Assembly (NCBI GenBank): GCA_026392415.1
Contig: JAPLCC010000017.1
Location: forward strand, 62,001-126,000
Direction: 5' to 3'
From: Propionibacteriales bacterium
GTDB taxonomy: Bacteria > Actinomycetota > Actinomycetes > Propionibacteriales > Nocardioidaceae
Length of the DNA stretch: 64,000 bases
Every line of letters starts with the position of its first letter. Position 1 is the first letter of the stretch. The notes beneath the pieces are model-generated. The model was given only the letters and a program-made list of their open reading frames with translations, was not told the origin of the DNA and ran no database searches. Positions 36,479 through 43,843 of this stretch are shown piece by piece. A program made the translations under genes and the position numbers.

Positions 36479-36484
36479 TAACCT
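36479..36484 (+). promoter_or_regulatory. -10 element of a leaderless micro-gene
   Basis: TAACCT fits TANNNT and lies 6 bases before the GTG at 36491, which begins the 40-codon zinc-ribbon frame. There is no Shine-Dalgarno sequence. Confidence 0.45.
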
Positions 36485-36490
36485 CGAACC

Positions 36491-36613
36491 GTGGCTGATC
36501 TGACCGAACCCTGTCCGAACTGCGACACCCTCATGCGTTGGGAGACCTCCCACGAGCGTTGCGACGGGTGCGGCTACATCCGGCCGTGCTGTGAAGGCGC
36601 TCCCTGCAACTGA
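36491..36613 (+). CDS. 40-residue cysteine-rich zinc-ribbon microprotein
   Basis: A 41-codon frame that is easily missed. It reads VADLTEPCPNCDTLMRW, then CDGCGY and CCEGAPC, with seven cysteines at positions 8, 11, 24, 27, 33, 34 and 39. The two CxxC knuckles 12 residues apart form a rubredoxin-type zinc ribbon, and the tail may hold more metal. It has a leaderless promoter signature (TAACCT, 6 bases, GTG) and lies 2 bases from the convergent kinase gene. The regular CxxC spacing is unlikely by chance. Function unknown; such ribbons often bind nucleic acid or protein. Confidence 0.65.
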   Translation: MADLTEPCPNCDTLMRWETSHERCDGCGYIRPCCEGAPCN

Positions 36614-36615
36614 TG

Positions 36616-38103
36616 TCAGACCGCGGCCTTGGCGCCGGTTGTGGTCGCACCGACGTGTTCGCACGCCAGATCACAGCATTCGACGACCGGACGACCGGTG
36701 TCGATGTCGTGGCTGGACGGCCACGGGTCGGCACGTCGGCGGAGCGCGTCGGCCACACGTTGATCGGCATCGGAGATGTCGGTTCGGGTCCTGATCCGCG
36801 CTGCCGCCGTCGCCGGGTCGACATCGCAGCGAAGTTCGACGACGTCGACAGACAGACCTCCCGCCATCGATGCGGCCCGCTCCCGGTCGTCGGCCCGGGT
36901 CCAGGAAGCGTCCAGTACGACGGACTCGCCCCGACGCACCAACATCTCGGCCCGGTGCAGCAGTTCCCGATAGGTGGCTGCGGTGTGTTCGCCGTCGTAG
37001 ATGCCTTGGCTGACCGGAGCCGCCGCTGAAGCGGCCGGATCGATGCCGGCCATCTCCTTGCGGACCCGATCGCTGCTGATGACCACCATGCCCAGACGAT
37101 CTGCAACGGCACCGGCGAGAGTCGACTTCCCGCATCCCGGGGCACCGCCGACGAGTACGAGCTTGACGGCGCCGGCGCGCAGGTGAGCCAACGCAAGTTC
37201 GACGAACTGGTCGACCTCCGGTGCGTGATCCGCGCCGACCTGCGCGGCCCGGAGCCACCCGACCTTGGCGCGCACGAACGCGCGGTAGGCGATGAAGTGG
37301 TGAATGAGGGAAGGGGGCGCCGGGTCGTCCAGGTACTCGGCCCAGGTCGAGATCAGCTGGCTTGCCTGCCACGGGGTGCCCAGGACCTCGAGACCCATGG
37401 CCAGGAAGGCGATGTCGTCGAGCCGATCCACGTGCCGGAGTCGGTCGTCGAACTCCAAGCAGTCCAGCAACCGCGGACCGTCGGGGAGACAGAAGACATC
37501 CTGGGGAGTCAGGTCGCCGTGGCCGTCGACGATCGCGCCACGCGCCCTGCGGTCCTCGAACAGCTCCTCTCGTACCTCGAGGTAGCGACCAACGAGGGAC
37601 GTCAGCTCGGCCAGGACGGACGCGTCGACGAACCGCCCCGCGAACTGTTCCGACTCGGCGAGGTTGGCCTCCCAGCGACCGCGAAGCGCCGCAAGGGTGC
37701 CGCTCTCCTCGATCCGGGGACTGGTGGTCGCACCGGCGTGAAAGCTCGCGATCGCTCGCGCGATCCGTCCCACCTCGCTTGCGATGTCCTCACCGTTCTG
37801 GATGAGGGTCGAGAGTCGGTAGCGCTCGGGCAGGCGGCGCATCACGACCACGGGCTCAGCCACGCCGGATGGATCGACCAGGTCACCGACGCCCAGGTAC
37901 ACGTCCGGCGACAGCCGGCTGTTCAGCTCGACCTCACGCTCGCAGACGCGTCGTCGCTGGTCGCGATCACGGAAGTCGAGGAAGCCGAGGTCCACAGGCT
38001 TCTTGAACTTGTAGGCGCGCTCGCCCAGGAACAGCACCACTCCGGAATGCGTCTCGTTGAAGTCACACCACGGCGACGGTGCGGGCACGCTGCGTTCGGT
38101 CAC
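36616..38103 (-). CDS. Two-domain kinase: aminoglycoside-phosphotransferase-like plus AAA ATPase
   Basis: A 495-aa protein. Residues 1-320 resemble the APH/choline-kinase fold: KKPVDLGFLDF with a nucleotide-site Lys, catalytic IVDGHGDLTPQDVFC, and the metal Asp in LLDCLEFDDRLRHVD. Residues about 325-495 form a P-loop kinase domain (GGAPGCGKSTLAGAVADRLG, then SSDRVRKEMAG and VVLDASWTRADDRERA), similar to zeta-toxin/AAA_33 kinases. This fusion is widespread in bacteria as 'AAA family ATPase', with a small-molecule kinase role unproven. GTG 38103 is the best start; the upstream open frame lacks family similarity. Confidence 0.82.
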   Translation of the reverse strand: MTERSVPAPSPWCDFNETHSGVVLFLGERAYKFKKPVDLGFLDFRDRDQRRRVCEREVELNSRLSPDVYLGVGDLVDPSGVAEPVVVMRRLPERYRLSTLIQNGEDIASEVGRIARAIASFHAGATTSPRIEESGTLAALRGRWEANLAESEQFAGRFVDASVLAELTSLVGRYLEVREELFEDRRARGAIVDGHGDLTPQDVFCLPDGPRLLDCLEFDDRLRHVDRLDDIAFLAMGLEVLGTPWQASQLISTWAEYLDDPAPPSLIHHFIAYRAFVRAKVGWLRAAQVGADHAPEVDQFVELALAHLRAGAVKLVLVGGAPGCGKSTLAGAVADRLGMVVISSDRVRKEMAGIDPAASAAAPVSQGIYDGEHTAATYRELLHRAEMLVRRGESVVLDASWTRADDRERAASMAGGLSVDVVELRCDVDPATAAARIRTRTDISDADQRVADALRRRADPWPSSHDIDTGRPVVECCDLACEHVGATTTGAKAAV

Positions 38104-38284
38104 ATGTCGACCATCGCGCGTTGTGCAGATGAGGGCGATGGGCTCCCGACCCCAGTGCGGGGGACCTTCGACCTGTCGCAGTCGCAAGGGATGAGTAATT
38201 CCTACGCAGCGCACGTCGGTCCCTGTCCCGGCACGCTGTGCTCCATGTCGCCGGACAGGCCCGGCGCAAGTGAGGAGACGAGTC

Positions 38285-38725
38285 GTGCGCAACTTTGTGG
38301 GAGCCGTGGTGCTCGCCGGTGTTCTGGTGTCCTTGTCAGGCTGCGGTGACGATGGGGGTGAGACGGCGTCGCGAGAGTCGGCGTCCGCTGACGGTGGTGC
38401 GTCGTTGGGGCCGGATCTCGCCCAGAAGCCCGAGGGTTGGCCCGAGGACATCAGCCTCCCTCCGCAGACGCAGATCACGGCGAGCCTCGTCGAGGAGGCC
38501 TCCGAGGGCCGCACCCGACGTACGGTCAACGCCAAGACCTTGCTGTCGCCCGAGGATGCCCAAGCGTTCTACGAGGACCTGTTGGCGGACTGGTCCGCCT
38601 CCGGGGGCGAGCGGGGCGGTGTGACGACCTCCGGGGCATGGACCCTGGGCGATCGATCTGTGAGCACCACGGCCGCCGACACAGGCGACGCGACCACGCT
38701 GACCGTCACTGTGACTGAGCCGTGA
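38285..38725 (+). CDS. Putative lipoprotein, first of three
   Basis: A 146-aa secreted protein. The signal segment NFVGAVVLAGVLVSL ends in the lipobox LSGC, followed by an acidic, Ser-rich tether (GDDGGETASRESASADGG). The body includes PEGWPEDISLPPQTQITASL and a repeated beta pattern (LTVTVTEP at the end), suggesting a small beta-rich domain anchored outside the membrane. GTG 38285 is placed by GAGGAG 7 bases upstream. The stop overlaps the next start (GTGA). Function unknown. Confidence 0.75.
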   Translation: MRNFVGAVVLAGVLVSLSGCGDDGGETASRESASADGGASLGPDLAQKPEGWPEDISLPPQTQITASLVEEASEGRTRRTVNAKTLLSPEDAQAFYEDLLADWSASGGERGGVTTSGAWTLGDRSVSTTAADTGDATTLTVTVTEP

Positions 38726-39258
38726 CGCCGTCACCTGCGCGGAGCCGCCCCGGTGCACTGCTGATCGCGGCGGGCCTCCTGGCCATCACGTTCGCTCTCG
38801 GCGCCTGCTCGGAAGACATCGGCGACAAGGTGGCGGAGAGGGTTGCCGAGGAGCAACTCGGTGATGGTGCCGAGGTCGATGTTGACGCTGGGAGCGGAAA
38901 GGTTCGGATCGATGACGGCGACGGCGGCTCCTATGTCGGCGGCACCGGATTGCCGGAGGACTTCCCCGACGAGGTACCGCTTGTCGAGGGTGAGGTCCTC
39001 AACGGTGCCGCCGTCAAGGACGGCGGCAGTGTGGTCTGGACGGTCACCGTGCAGGTCGCCGGAGCAGATCAGGAAGCGTTCGATGCGGCCGTCCAGAAGC
39101 TCGAGGGCGCCGGGTTCGATCTGGCCACCGAGATCCAGAGCGGCCTCTACGGCGGCCAGCTCGACAACGGGAAGTGGAGTGTCGTCCTCGCTGTGTACGG
39201 CGACGCGACCGCCGGGACTGCAGTGGTCGGTTACACGGTGGGGGACAGCAGCCGATGA
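38722..39258 (+). CDS. Putative lipoprotein, second of three
   Basis: A 178-aa protein with signal ALLIAAGLLAITFA and lipobox LGAC. An acidic coil follows (EDIGDKVAERVAEEQLGDGAEVDVDAG), then a domain containing GLPEDFPDEVPLVEGEV, a motif shared in spirit with the first lipoprotein (PEDISLP), and VVGYTVG at the end. The two probably arose from one ancestral domain. GTG 38722 is coupled to the upstream stop; the end overlaps the next ATG. Function unknown; extracytoplasmic location is inferred from the lipobox. Confidence 0.75.
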   Translation: MTPSPARSRPGALLIAAGLLAITFALGACSEDIGDKVAERVAEEQLGDGAEVDVDAGSGKVRIDDGDGGSYVGGTGLPEDFPDEVPLVEGEVLNGAAVKDGGSVVWTVTVQVAGADQEAFDAAVQKLEGAGFDLATEIQSGLYGGQLDNGKWSVVLAVYGDATAGTAVVGYTVGDSSR

Positions 39259-39797
39259 GGGCGCTCGGGTCTGCGCGACTGGTGGTGGCCGGCATGGTCG
39301 GGGTGCTCTCTGTCGCCGGTTGCGGCGGTGAGGCGGACCGGTCCACACAGGAAAGGCCCGTCTCCACCGGGTCCTCCGCGTCGTCATCGGCTGCGGCGTC
39401 GTCGGACCCGTCGTCTACGTCGTCCGTGGGTAGCGAGACCCCTTCTCCGGGCGGTGACCTGCTGCCCGGCGGCGCCGATGAACACCAAGGCGGCTGGGAG
39501 ACGTCGTTCGGCCGCATGACGTTCACGGTGACGGGTGATCGGTTCCGGGGCGCCTACGACGGCGAGGCGGGCACGGTCACGGGAATCGTCGACGGTGCGC
39601 AGGTGGTGGGCGAGTGGTACGAGTCGTTGAACTCAGTGGAGTGCGAGATCGAGCGTGGCGGGACGACCTACTGGGGGACCTTCACCTTCGACTTCGCCGC
39701 CGATGGGAACAGCTTCGAGGGCGCCTGGGGCTACTGCGATGAAGCGCAGGAAAGTGGCTGGTCCGGCGAACGGACCCTCGAGGACGAGCCGTCGTGA
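39255..39797 (+). CDS. Putative lipoprotein, third of three
   Basis: A 180-aa protein with signal LVVAGMVGVLSV and lipobox VAGC, then a 50-residue Ser/Thr/Pro tether, and a C-terminal beta domain (GGWETSFGRMTFTVTGDRFRGAYDG ... TFTFDFAADGNSFEGAWGYC). This glycine-tryptophan pattern of repeated strands resembles small calycin-like ligand-binding modules, but the family is not recognised. Two cysteines (in VECEIE and WGYCDE) could form a disulfide. ATG 39255 overlaps the upstream stop. It converges on the LuxR gene with an 18-base gap. Confidence 0.72.
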   Translation: MRALGSARLVVAGMVGVLSVAGCGGEADRSTQERPVSTGSSASSSAAASSDPSSTSSVGSETPSPGGDLLPGGADEHQGGWETSFGRMTFTVTGDRFRGAYDGEAGTVTGIVDGAQVVGEWYESLNSVECEIERGGTTYWGTFTFDFAADGNSFEGAWGYCDEAQESGWSGERTLEDEPS

Positions 39798-39815
39798 CTG
39801 CCACCGGCGTGCTCG

Positions 39816-42341
39816 TCATCGCGAGTTCTCGGTGAGCGCGCTGCGCAGTTCGGCCCTCCCCGAGATACCGAGCTTGCGATAGACCTTCGCGAGGTGGTTG
39901 TCGACTGTCCGCGCCGAGAGGCCGAGTTGCTCGCCGATCTCCTTGCTGCGCACTCGGCGCGCGGCGAGCTGGGCGATCTCGATCTCCCGCGGACTGAGGA
40001 TGACAGCCGACTCGGGCCATGAGCCGAGCAGGTGCACCGACCGAAGCACCGCGGCTGTGCGCCGGCCACGTGCGGCTGTGTCGTGGCGCCCTGCCTCCTG
40101 GTGGAGGCGGGCAGCCTGCTCCCAGCAGTCGGCGGCACGGCCGACCAGCCCCATCGTCTCCAGGTGAGTCGCCGCCGCCGACAGGCGCTGAGCCGAGCCG
40201 TCGACGTGGGCCGCCGCGCGGGTCGCCAGTATTCGGGCGACACCTCCGCGGCTGGCGAGTTCGAGCAGCTCGTCGGCGAGCGCAGGCGAGCGGGAGGTCA
40301 TCCATGCCTCATCAAGGGCGAGCACGCCGAGGTGGCCGTGCATCTCGGCGAGTGCGCGGCGTGCCGTTCTCGCGAGCACGTCCGGTCCTGATCTCGTGGC
40401 TGCGACGCGGGCGAGATGCAGAGCGACCTTCACATCGGGCTCGTCCGCGGGGTCCGGTGGCTCCGACGTTGCCTGCCCTCGCCGTGCCGCCACCGCGAGC
40501 ACCAGAGCCTCGGCCGTCGATCGCAGGCCGGTGAAGTCGTGCCATGCGAGGTGTCGCACTGCGCGCTCGCCCAGGACAGCGGCGTCCTCAAGGCGCCCCG
40601 TGTGCAGCGCGAGCTCCGCGGCGGCGTATTCCCACATGCCGAGTTCGCGCCCGGCGGCGCGGCCGGCAAGGTCGCGCCGCGACGTCGCCATTTCCTCTGC
40701 CGTCGAGAGCTCACCGTCGAAGACGAGCGCGAGGAAGCGCGAGAGCTCGAGCAGGTGGCCGGAGCTGGCTGGCGCTACCGTGGTGCGCCCGAGGGCTTGC
40801 AGTCCGATCGCGACCTCGTGTTCGGCGGCGGACCTGCTGCCGTCAAGGCTGGCGATCATCGCTCCGATCACGGCGGTGCCCACGGTGCCCGCGGCGTCGA
40901 CCTCTTCGATGGCGACATCGGGGGCAGCTACGTCCGTCTCCCCGGCCATCAGTCGCCACTTGACCAGCTCGGTCGCGATCAGGTCCCGGGTCCGGGCGCC
41001 CATCGGGGAGCGCAGCAGCGAAGTGACGGCCTCGACAGCGGCCGCCGCATCTCCACGTCGGACCGCGTGGAGGATGCCGAGCTCGTGGGCAAGCCGGACG
41101 AGTAGGCCGTCTCGGTCGGGTGCGGTCTGGTCGACCGTGAGTAGTGCCCGGGCAGCGTCGAGGTGCATGGCGGCTGTTTCGAGATGCCCCCCGGCCGATG
41201 CCTCGGCACCGCGCAGCAGTTGGGTTGCGGCGAGGTCGTCGGGGGCCGTTGTCAGCAGCTCGCTCCGCTCGGGTGCGGTCAACCCGACCCACTGGGCGGC
41301 AGCGACGATCGTGGCCGCTGGAGGTGGCGTCCCGGCTCGCACCGCCATCAGTGCCGCGCGTGCTTGCCATGTTTCGCTGCCGCCGGCGGCCACCGAAGCC
41401 GCCGTGACCAGTGCGAGCGCCTCCGCCGCCCGCATCCTGTGAATTGTCGGCGCCATCGCGGTGAGCACGAGGTCACGGTCCAGACGCCGGGCGAACCCGA
41501 TGGCACCGCTGTCCTCCTGCAATGCGCGGTCACTGAGCAATTGATCCATGCCCGGGACCTGTTGGACGGCGTCTGGCGGGACGGTGCCAGCGACGGCCAC
41601 GACCTCGGCCGCACGGCGTTGGTCAGCCGGGAGGAGCGCCGGGTCGAGGTACCATCGCCCGAGCCCGGAAGCTCCTGATCGCGGCCACGTCAGCTCCACT
41701 CCTCCGGGTGTCGGCTCGGCAACGGCGGACTGGAGCAGTGCCACGGCGACCGCCGGCCGGCCGTCGCACCTGGCCAACAGGTCGGCGGCCGCTCCAGCCG
41801 AGAGCTCGCCACCCACGCGGATCGTGGCGAGGGCCAGGATCTCGTCCGGCCTTGCGGGGTCCACCTCAAGCAACTCCCAGCCGCCGGCGCTGATGCCGTC
41901 CGGGATTGATCGCGGCAGGCTGGCGAGGTCGGTGGCAACGAGCACGACGGGTACTCCTGCTCGCGCCAGGCGGGACACGAGCAACCCGGAGGCACTGTCG
42001 AGGTCGTCGGCGTCGTCGACCACCACGCAGGTTGCAAGGGTGGGGGTGGCGAGAAGGCGCGGCAGCCGGGTGTAGGCAAGCAGGGCGAGTGAGGGGTCCT
42101 CGGAGCTGACCGGCCCGTCTAGCTGGTGGGACGACAGCAGCGGCGCGAAGGGGGCGAGCGGAAGACCCGCCGTGCCGTCGGCGCCCGCGACTTCCTCGAT
42201 CGCACGCCCGGCGTCACGCAGCGCATCGGCGACCAGCCGTGCGGTGTGGGTGCGCCCGCCTCCCCGTGCCATTCGAATCACTGCGGAGCGTCCGACGGCC
42301 ACGGCCGCAGTTGCTCTCGTCACGGCCTCCCGATGGTCCAC
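39816..42341 (-). CDS. Large LuxR-family regulator with degenerate N-terminal ATPase domain
   Basis: An 841-aa protein. The last 65 residues form a LuxR helix-turn-helix (LSPREIEIAQLAARRVRSKEIGEQLGLSARTVDNHLAKVYRKLGI). The N-terminus resembles the STAND/AAA domain of large LuxR activators, but the P-loop reads MARGGGRTHTAR, without the canonical GK[ST], while a Walker-B-like CVVVDDADDLD is retained. The middle 500 residues are Ala/Leu-rich helices, probably a TPR-like scaffold. Nucleotide binding is doubtful. GTG 42341 lies 6 bases after GAGAAT, a possible leaderless promoter. Targets unknown; the convergent lipoprotein operon is a neighbour only. Confidence 0.85.
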   Translation of the reverse strand: MDHREAVTRATAAVAVGRSAVIRMARGGGRTHTARLVADALRDAGRAIEEVAGADGTAGLPLAPFAPLLSSHQLDGPVSSEDPSLALLAYTRLPRLLATPTLATCVVVDDADDLDSASGLLVSRLARAGVPVVLVATDLASLPRSIPDGISAGGWELLEVDPARPDEILALATIRVGGELSAGAAADLLARCDGRPAVAVALLQSAVAEPTPGGVELTWPRSGASGLGRWYLDPALLPADQRRAAEVVAVAGTVPPDAVQQVPGMDQLLSDRALQEDSGAIGFARRLDRDLVLTAMAPTIHRMRAAEALALVTAASVAAGGSETWQARAALMAVRAGTPPPAATIVAAAQWVGLTAPERSELLTTAPDDLAATQLLRGAEASAGGHLETAAMHLDAARALLTVDQTAPDRDGLLVRLAHELGILHAVRRGDAAAAVEAVTSLLRSPMGARTRDLIATELVKWRLMAGETDVAAPDVAIEEVDAAGTVGTAVIGAMIASLDGSRSAAEHEVAIGLQALGRTTVAPASSGHLLELSRFLALVFDGELSTAEEMATSRRDLAGRAAGRELGMWEYAAAELALHTGRLEDAAVLGERAVRHLAWHDFTGLRSTAEALVLAVAARRGQATSEPPDPADEPDVKVALHLARVAATRSGPDVLARTARRALAEMHGHLGVLALDEAWMTSRSPALADELLELASRGGVARILATRAAAHVDGSAQRLSAAATHLETMGLVGRAADCWEQAARLHQEAGRHDTAARGRRTAAVLRSVHLLGSWPESAVILSPREIEIAQLAARRVRSKEIGEQLGLSARTVDNHLAKVYRKLGISGRAELRSALTENSR

Positions 42342-42394
42342 GGGGGGATTCTCCCGGTGCGGCGGGCCCGCGTCCCCCGGTTTCGTTCAATTGA

Positions 42395-42856
42395 AGAGGA
42401 CTTGCTCATGCCCGGAGGCGGGTCCGGCACCGGCGACAGGATCGGATCAGCGAGCTGCCCAAGGCTCTGTTAGCCCCCTGGGAGGCTGCGGTCTCGGGCC
42501 TGGACAGCGCCGAGTCCTTCGGTCGCAAGGAGACGGGCGCGTCCGTGACCCCCGGCCTGCACAAGCAGACCTACACCATCACCGGCCCTGACGGTCCCGA
42601 GCTGGAGCTCGTCCGGACCCATGGCTTCACGCCCGTTGCGTCAGGAGCGACCCACGTCTTCCTGCAGCTCTCGTGGCGCGGCGCCGCGGCCTCGCCCGAC
42701 GCGGGAGCGCAGCTGGCCGCCGTCTTCCATGAGATGGCCAACCGCGACTTCGCCGTGCTCGAAACCAGGCAGCGCTGCCTCGACGAGGACGTCACGCCCC
42801 GGCGCTACTTGAACGTCAAGCCCGACCGGGCCGCCGTACGCGCGCGGCGGACCTGA
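42395..42856 (+). pseudogene. 5'-truncated remnant of a Rieske-type oxygenase catalytic subunit (C-terminal domain)
   Basis: An open frame with no plausible start before GTG 42545. It reads RISELPKALLAPWEAAVSGL, then GRKETGASVTPGLHKQTYTI, ELELVRTHGFTPV, and ends in FAVLETRQRCLDEDV and DRAAVRARRT. The tail pattern (LExQQRxLD ... D..AVRARR) is that of the C-terminal catalytic domain of aromatic-ring-hydroxylating oxygenases. The N-terminal Rieske domain and iron-ligand region are missing. An expressed short protein from GTG 42545 (103 aa) cannot be excluded but would be a partial domain. It borders the low-GC patch to its right. Confidence 0.6.
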
Positions 42857-42900
42857 CCTCGATGGTGGAAGACGAACGGGGGCTCTGAGATAGCGAAGGC

Positions 42901-42916
42901 CCAGAGAAGTCTCTGG
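42901..42916. terminator. Short hairpin downstream of the oxygenase remnant
   Basis: CCAGAG-AAGT-CTCTGG forms a 6-base stem with a 4-base loop followed by TTTC. It could terminate transcription from the remnant. Confidence 0.35.
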
Positions 42917-42974
42917 TTTCGGCCGCGGTTCTACTGCGTTCTCAGTGCGGTATGGCGGGGGTCCTGGTGCCCGG

Positions 42975-43472
42975 TCAACTCGTTGCGGGGATCTGCAACG
43001 GGGTGAAGTCGCCGACGATCTCAATGTTGAGTTGCGAGGCAAGGTCTCTGACCCACTCGTGGGTGCCAGCATGAAGGTATCGGAGTCCATCTACCACGGT
43101 GATGGCACTGCCTTCTCTGCTCACTCCCTTTCTGAGGTTCCATCCGTTGACGTCGTTCCCCCGCGAATACCCAGCCTTCTTCGCGTACGTCGAGACTTCC
43201 TGGGCATTGGCGCCGCGTCGCTTCTCGCCGTTGATCCGGCCGATCGCCCCGAGATAGATGACTGTTGACATCAAGCTCTCCTCGTGAGTTCCCTTGACCT
43301 TGAATGGCAGAGGCGGTTCGTCGTACAGCGGGTCGAACTTGATCGGCGTGCCATCGTCGAGCGATCGTGGGGCAGTCACCGTAGGTTTGGTGCCGCCGTC
43401 CAGCGAGGCAATGAATGCGCGTGCCGCCGCCTCAAGGGCTTGGGTGAGTGCGTCGACGGTGTGCTGAGGCAT
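42975..43472 (-). CDS. Hypothetical protein in a lower-GC patch, possibly horizontally acquired
   Basis: A 165-aa protein starting at ATG 43472, with AGGAG 5 bases upstream. By eye its codons are much less GC-biased than the neighbours. Residues about 70-110 (YLGAIGRINGEKRRGANAQEVSTYAKKAGYSRGNDVNGWN) read like a winged-helix segment. The first 25 residues are an Ala-rich helix, followed by a Pro-rich linker. I do not recognise the family. It has its own palindromic promoter region at 43503-43535 and stands alone between a degraded gene and an aldehyde dehydrogenase, which fits a remnant of a mobile element or a small defence or regulatory gene. Confidence 0.65.
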   Translation of the reverse strand: MPQHTVDALTQALEAAARAFIASLDGGTKPTVTAPRSLDDGTPIKFDPLYDEPPLPFKVKGTHEESLMSTVIYLGAIGRINGEKRRGANAQEVSTYAKKAGYSRGNDVNGWNLRKGVSREGSAITVVDGLRYLHAGTHEWVRDLASQLNIEIVGDFTPLQIPATS

Positions 43473-43502
43473 AATCGCTCCTAGGGGTGCTGTGTAGTGC
43501 TC

Positions 43503-43535
43503 AGCAATGCTAGCAGTGCACAGCATTGCTGTGCA
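43503..43535 (-). promoter_or_regulatory. Overlapping palindromes in the promoter of the hypothetical gene
   Basis: AGCAATGCT (43503-43511) pairs with AGCATTGCT (43522-43530). Overlapping it, TGCACAGCATTGCTGTGCA (43517-43535) is a perfect palindrome with 9-base arms around one base. On the minus strand, TTGCAC followed by 18 bases and TAGCAT could be the -35 and -10 elements, with the palindrome in between. This is the layout of a strongly repressed promoter. Confidence 0.5.
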
Positions 43536-43614
43536 ACATCTTGCCGCAATGTCCGGGATGTGCCCCGGCCTCCTCGCCAACGCAGATCGGACAGTACGGT
43601 CTGGAGTTCAAGCG

Positions 43615-43656
43615 AAAGGGCCCCGACGCTGCGTTTCCGCAGGTCAAGGGCCCTTT
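43615..43656. terminator. Large two-tier hairpin
   Basis: AAAGGGCCC (43615-43623) pairs perfectly with GGGCCCTTT (43648-43656), and inside it CTGCG-TTTC-CGCAG (43629-43642) forms a second stem. The A- and T-rich ends make it terminator-like in both directions. No gene ends immediately beside it. Confidence 0.55.
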
Positions 43657-43660
43657 CTGG

Positions 43661-43685
43661 TTACGACGTCTGTCAGATGTCGTAA
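43661..43685. repeat. 25-base near-perfect palindrome
   Basis: TTACGACGTCTG (43661-43672) and CAGATGTCGTAA (43674-43685) are inverted copies with one mismatch around a central T. It follows the hairpin by 4 bases. It could be a regulator site or part of a recombination site; there is no gene start within 150 bases on either side. Confidence 0.5.
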
Positions 43686-43843
43686 TGCTGACTGACTGAC
43701 CCATGCTGACCTGCGCAAACGTCGAGGATTGCCGGTTATTTGTACCGGATTTGTAACAGGCTAACTGCCTTTCGGGTGTCCCCGGCTGCCCTGGCTGGCC
43801 GAGCTGTGTCCAGGAACCAGCCACAACGCGGAAGGACTGGACA

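Larger units (their letters stand above)
43473..43843. other. Gene-free 371-base region rich in palindromes
   Basis: There is no convincing gene here. It contains the promoter-like palindromes at 43503-43535, a large hairpin at 43615-43656, a 25-base near-palindrome at 43661-43685 and an 8-base direct repeat ATGCTGAC at 43685-43692 and 43703-43710. AT content rises around 43740-43770. No tRNA, integrase or transposase was found. The open frame covering 43510-43824 on the minus strand is made largely of hairpin sequence and is not credited. Confidence 0.6.

Noticed and set aside
43510..43824. 104-codon minus-strand frame
   Set aside because: It is composed of the hairpin and palindrome sequences, with no ribosome site.
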